NCBI GenBank assembly: GCA_029207755.1
Contig: JARCOQ010000001.1
Span: 94,840,640-94,904,639 of the forward strand
Length of the DNA: 64,000 bases
Direction: 5' to 3'
Origin: Chamaea fasciata
Lineage: Eukaryota; Chordata; Aves; Passeriformes; Sylviidae
Shown here: piece by piece, positions 62,338 through 64,000 of the stretch
Numbering within the stretch: the stretch's first letter is position 1
How the letters are laid out: every line of letters begins with the position of its first letter
The notes under the pieces: generated by a model
Databases searched by the model: none
Told to the model about the DNA's origin: nothing
The model's input: only the letters and a program-made list of their open reading frames with translations
Program-made: the position numbers and the translations under genes

Positions 62338-64000
62338 GTTATCTCTTCAATCTTTTCAGTGTGCCAACCATTTCTAAGCTACTTTAAAAAAAATAAATAG
62401 TGTTCTATTTCGACTGAATTATTCTGAAATGCTTGAATAGTAAGCAACTTAGACCTCCAGCACAGACTCATACATGTAAAGACAAATTATTTTCCAGACT
62501 TATGTTGGTCTCATTTGCAACATCAACTAAACAGAAACCAAAATTATGTATTAAAAAAGAAACCAATGTTTACCACTTAAGTGTTTACTTAAAAAAAATT
62601 AAAATTGTCCCTACATCCTTATAATCTCCATTTCTTACTCTCTTTTGTCTCCTGAAAGGTCTAAAAACTGATGCTGAGAAATGGGGAAATAACTGGTCCC
62701 ATTATACACAGAATTACAACCAAAGTGTCAATGCAGACAGGTGTCATTTTCTCAGGCAAAGCAGACCTGAATTCTTCAATAACTAGAAATCCATCAATTT
62801 TTTTTAAATCCTTTTTTTTTAAATTAAAAAAGCAACAAACAAACCACAAAACTAAACACAGCAAAACAAGCAAAAAAAAATCCTTTTGGCATCCTATTTT
62901 CTCACAGACATGCTATTACAATCCCTTCTCTGGGACACCTTCCCTGAAATACTAAAAAAAGTACTCTGAAATTAGTCTAATGAGGATACATATAATCCTG
63001 GGAAGGAGGATCAAAATCGTACCAAGAACACTTCCATGGTCAGTTATGCACAGACAGAGGTGGTGACAGCCCAGCAATAACTCTGCTCTCGTCGTTCCAG
63101 CTGTACAGGGAATTCAACTACTGGGCAGCACAGCACAGAAGTCCAGCACTTTCAATGAAGCCCAGGTGCTGCCCACAACCAGCAAGGAAAGCTGTGCCTC
63201 TGCTGTGTCCCTAGCTCTGCTCAGGGTGTTGGGGCAGGACAGAGAAGCACATTGTGCATGTTACTTGCAGAGCAACCCTGGAAAAACACAGTGTTTACCC
63301 ACAAGCTGTGCAGGATGGCCCCCTGAACCCAAACAGAGCTAACACTGACAAGAAGAAGTCAGAGAGCGGATTAAATAAAGTTTACATCCTTCATGGCACA
63401 CGTAATGCAGTAGTGCTGTTCTAGAATATGTCAACACTGTGGTGGTGGTGTTGAACAACACAAGCCAGCTGACGCCCTGAGCTAGCTAAAGAGCTCAGAG
63501 AGGTAGAAGTGTGAGTTATTCACCAGGCTGTCACACTGCCAGTGGAAACCATGCCGCAGACGGCTGCACCTGCTAAATTCACATTACTATTTTCTCCTCA
63601 TTATTATGCAGATATAAGTCTGCAAAGTTAACCATACACACATCTTACATTTTTGCCCCCCTAAAAAATGTTTAGTAGTTCAAAATATTTTGCAACACTT
63701 ATTCGATGAATCTAAGTTTTTGTTGTTTCATTACCACTTTTGGTAATTGTTTTTATTACTTGTGATTTGAAATTTAATGTTATTTGATGAGTTTCAAAGG
63801 TTCAGGATTCAGTAATACAACAAGTTTTAAAACCATCTTCAGAGAGGGAAGGAAATCCCAGAAATGTCTTTCAAAATGTTTAACCACCTACTCAGAAGGA
63901 AAAATAAATCCAAGAAGTCCCATACACTTTGAGGCTCACCTGCCACACACTGAAACCACTCTGAACAACTTTAAACAATACAGGCTCTTTGGAGCAATGG

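Overview
This is vertebrate nuclear DNA, almost certainly from a bird. It is AT-rich and intron-dominated. CR1 retroposon copies ending in the ATTCTATG-type 3' signature, together with solo LTRs of avian endogenous-retrovirus type, point to a bird. The species cannot be read from the sequence. Two genes are recognisable, in convergent orientation: the last coding exon of KCNG2 (silent Kv6.2 potassium-channel subunit, + strand, 7081-7875) and the last two coding exons of SLC66A2/PQLC1 (PQ-loop membrane protein, - strand, 36422-36638 and 15702-15909). The same pair lies tail to tail on human 18q23, so this is a conserved syntenic block.

Layout. 1-7080 is the intron before the KCNG2 exon. 7081-7875 is KCNG2 S2 to the C-terminus, followed by a proposed 1.6 kb 3' UTR ending near 9470 (AATAAA plus a GT-rich element). 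9471-13117 is a short intergenic gap. About 13118-15701 is the proposed SLC66A2 3' UTR, containing a perfect 13-bp-arm AT palindrome. 15702-15909 is the SLC66A2 terminal coding exon, 15910-36421 is a 20.5 kb intron, and 36422-36638 is the preceding exon. From 36639 to the window end I find no further coding exon, and this is most simply read as SLC66A2 intron. The N-terminal SLC66A2 exons and the KCNG2 exon for T1-S1 should lie outside the window.

The introns are the accessory part. Four LTR-like elements (about 18925-19813, 29138-29806, 48303-49121 and 54715-55406) are all on the + strand, antisense to SLC66A2. The last is a clean solo LTR (TG...CA, 5-bp target duplication CAAGT) inserted into an older CR1. 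The copies at 29 kb and 48 kb share both ends but have different cores. A cluster of CR1 fragments, all on the + strand, fills 54.3-57.8 kb, with single CR1 fragments at 20.7, 26.1 and 59.4 kb. Simple repeats include an 18-C run, a 34-T run and a compound (TA)n(CA)n microsatellite.

The two genes have no evident joint function beyond their shared neighbourhood. I found no CRISPR array, operon, tRNA, rRNA or new multi-gene system. The most interesting signals are the nested LTR, the mosaic LTR pair and the strand bias of the insertions.
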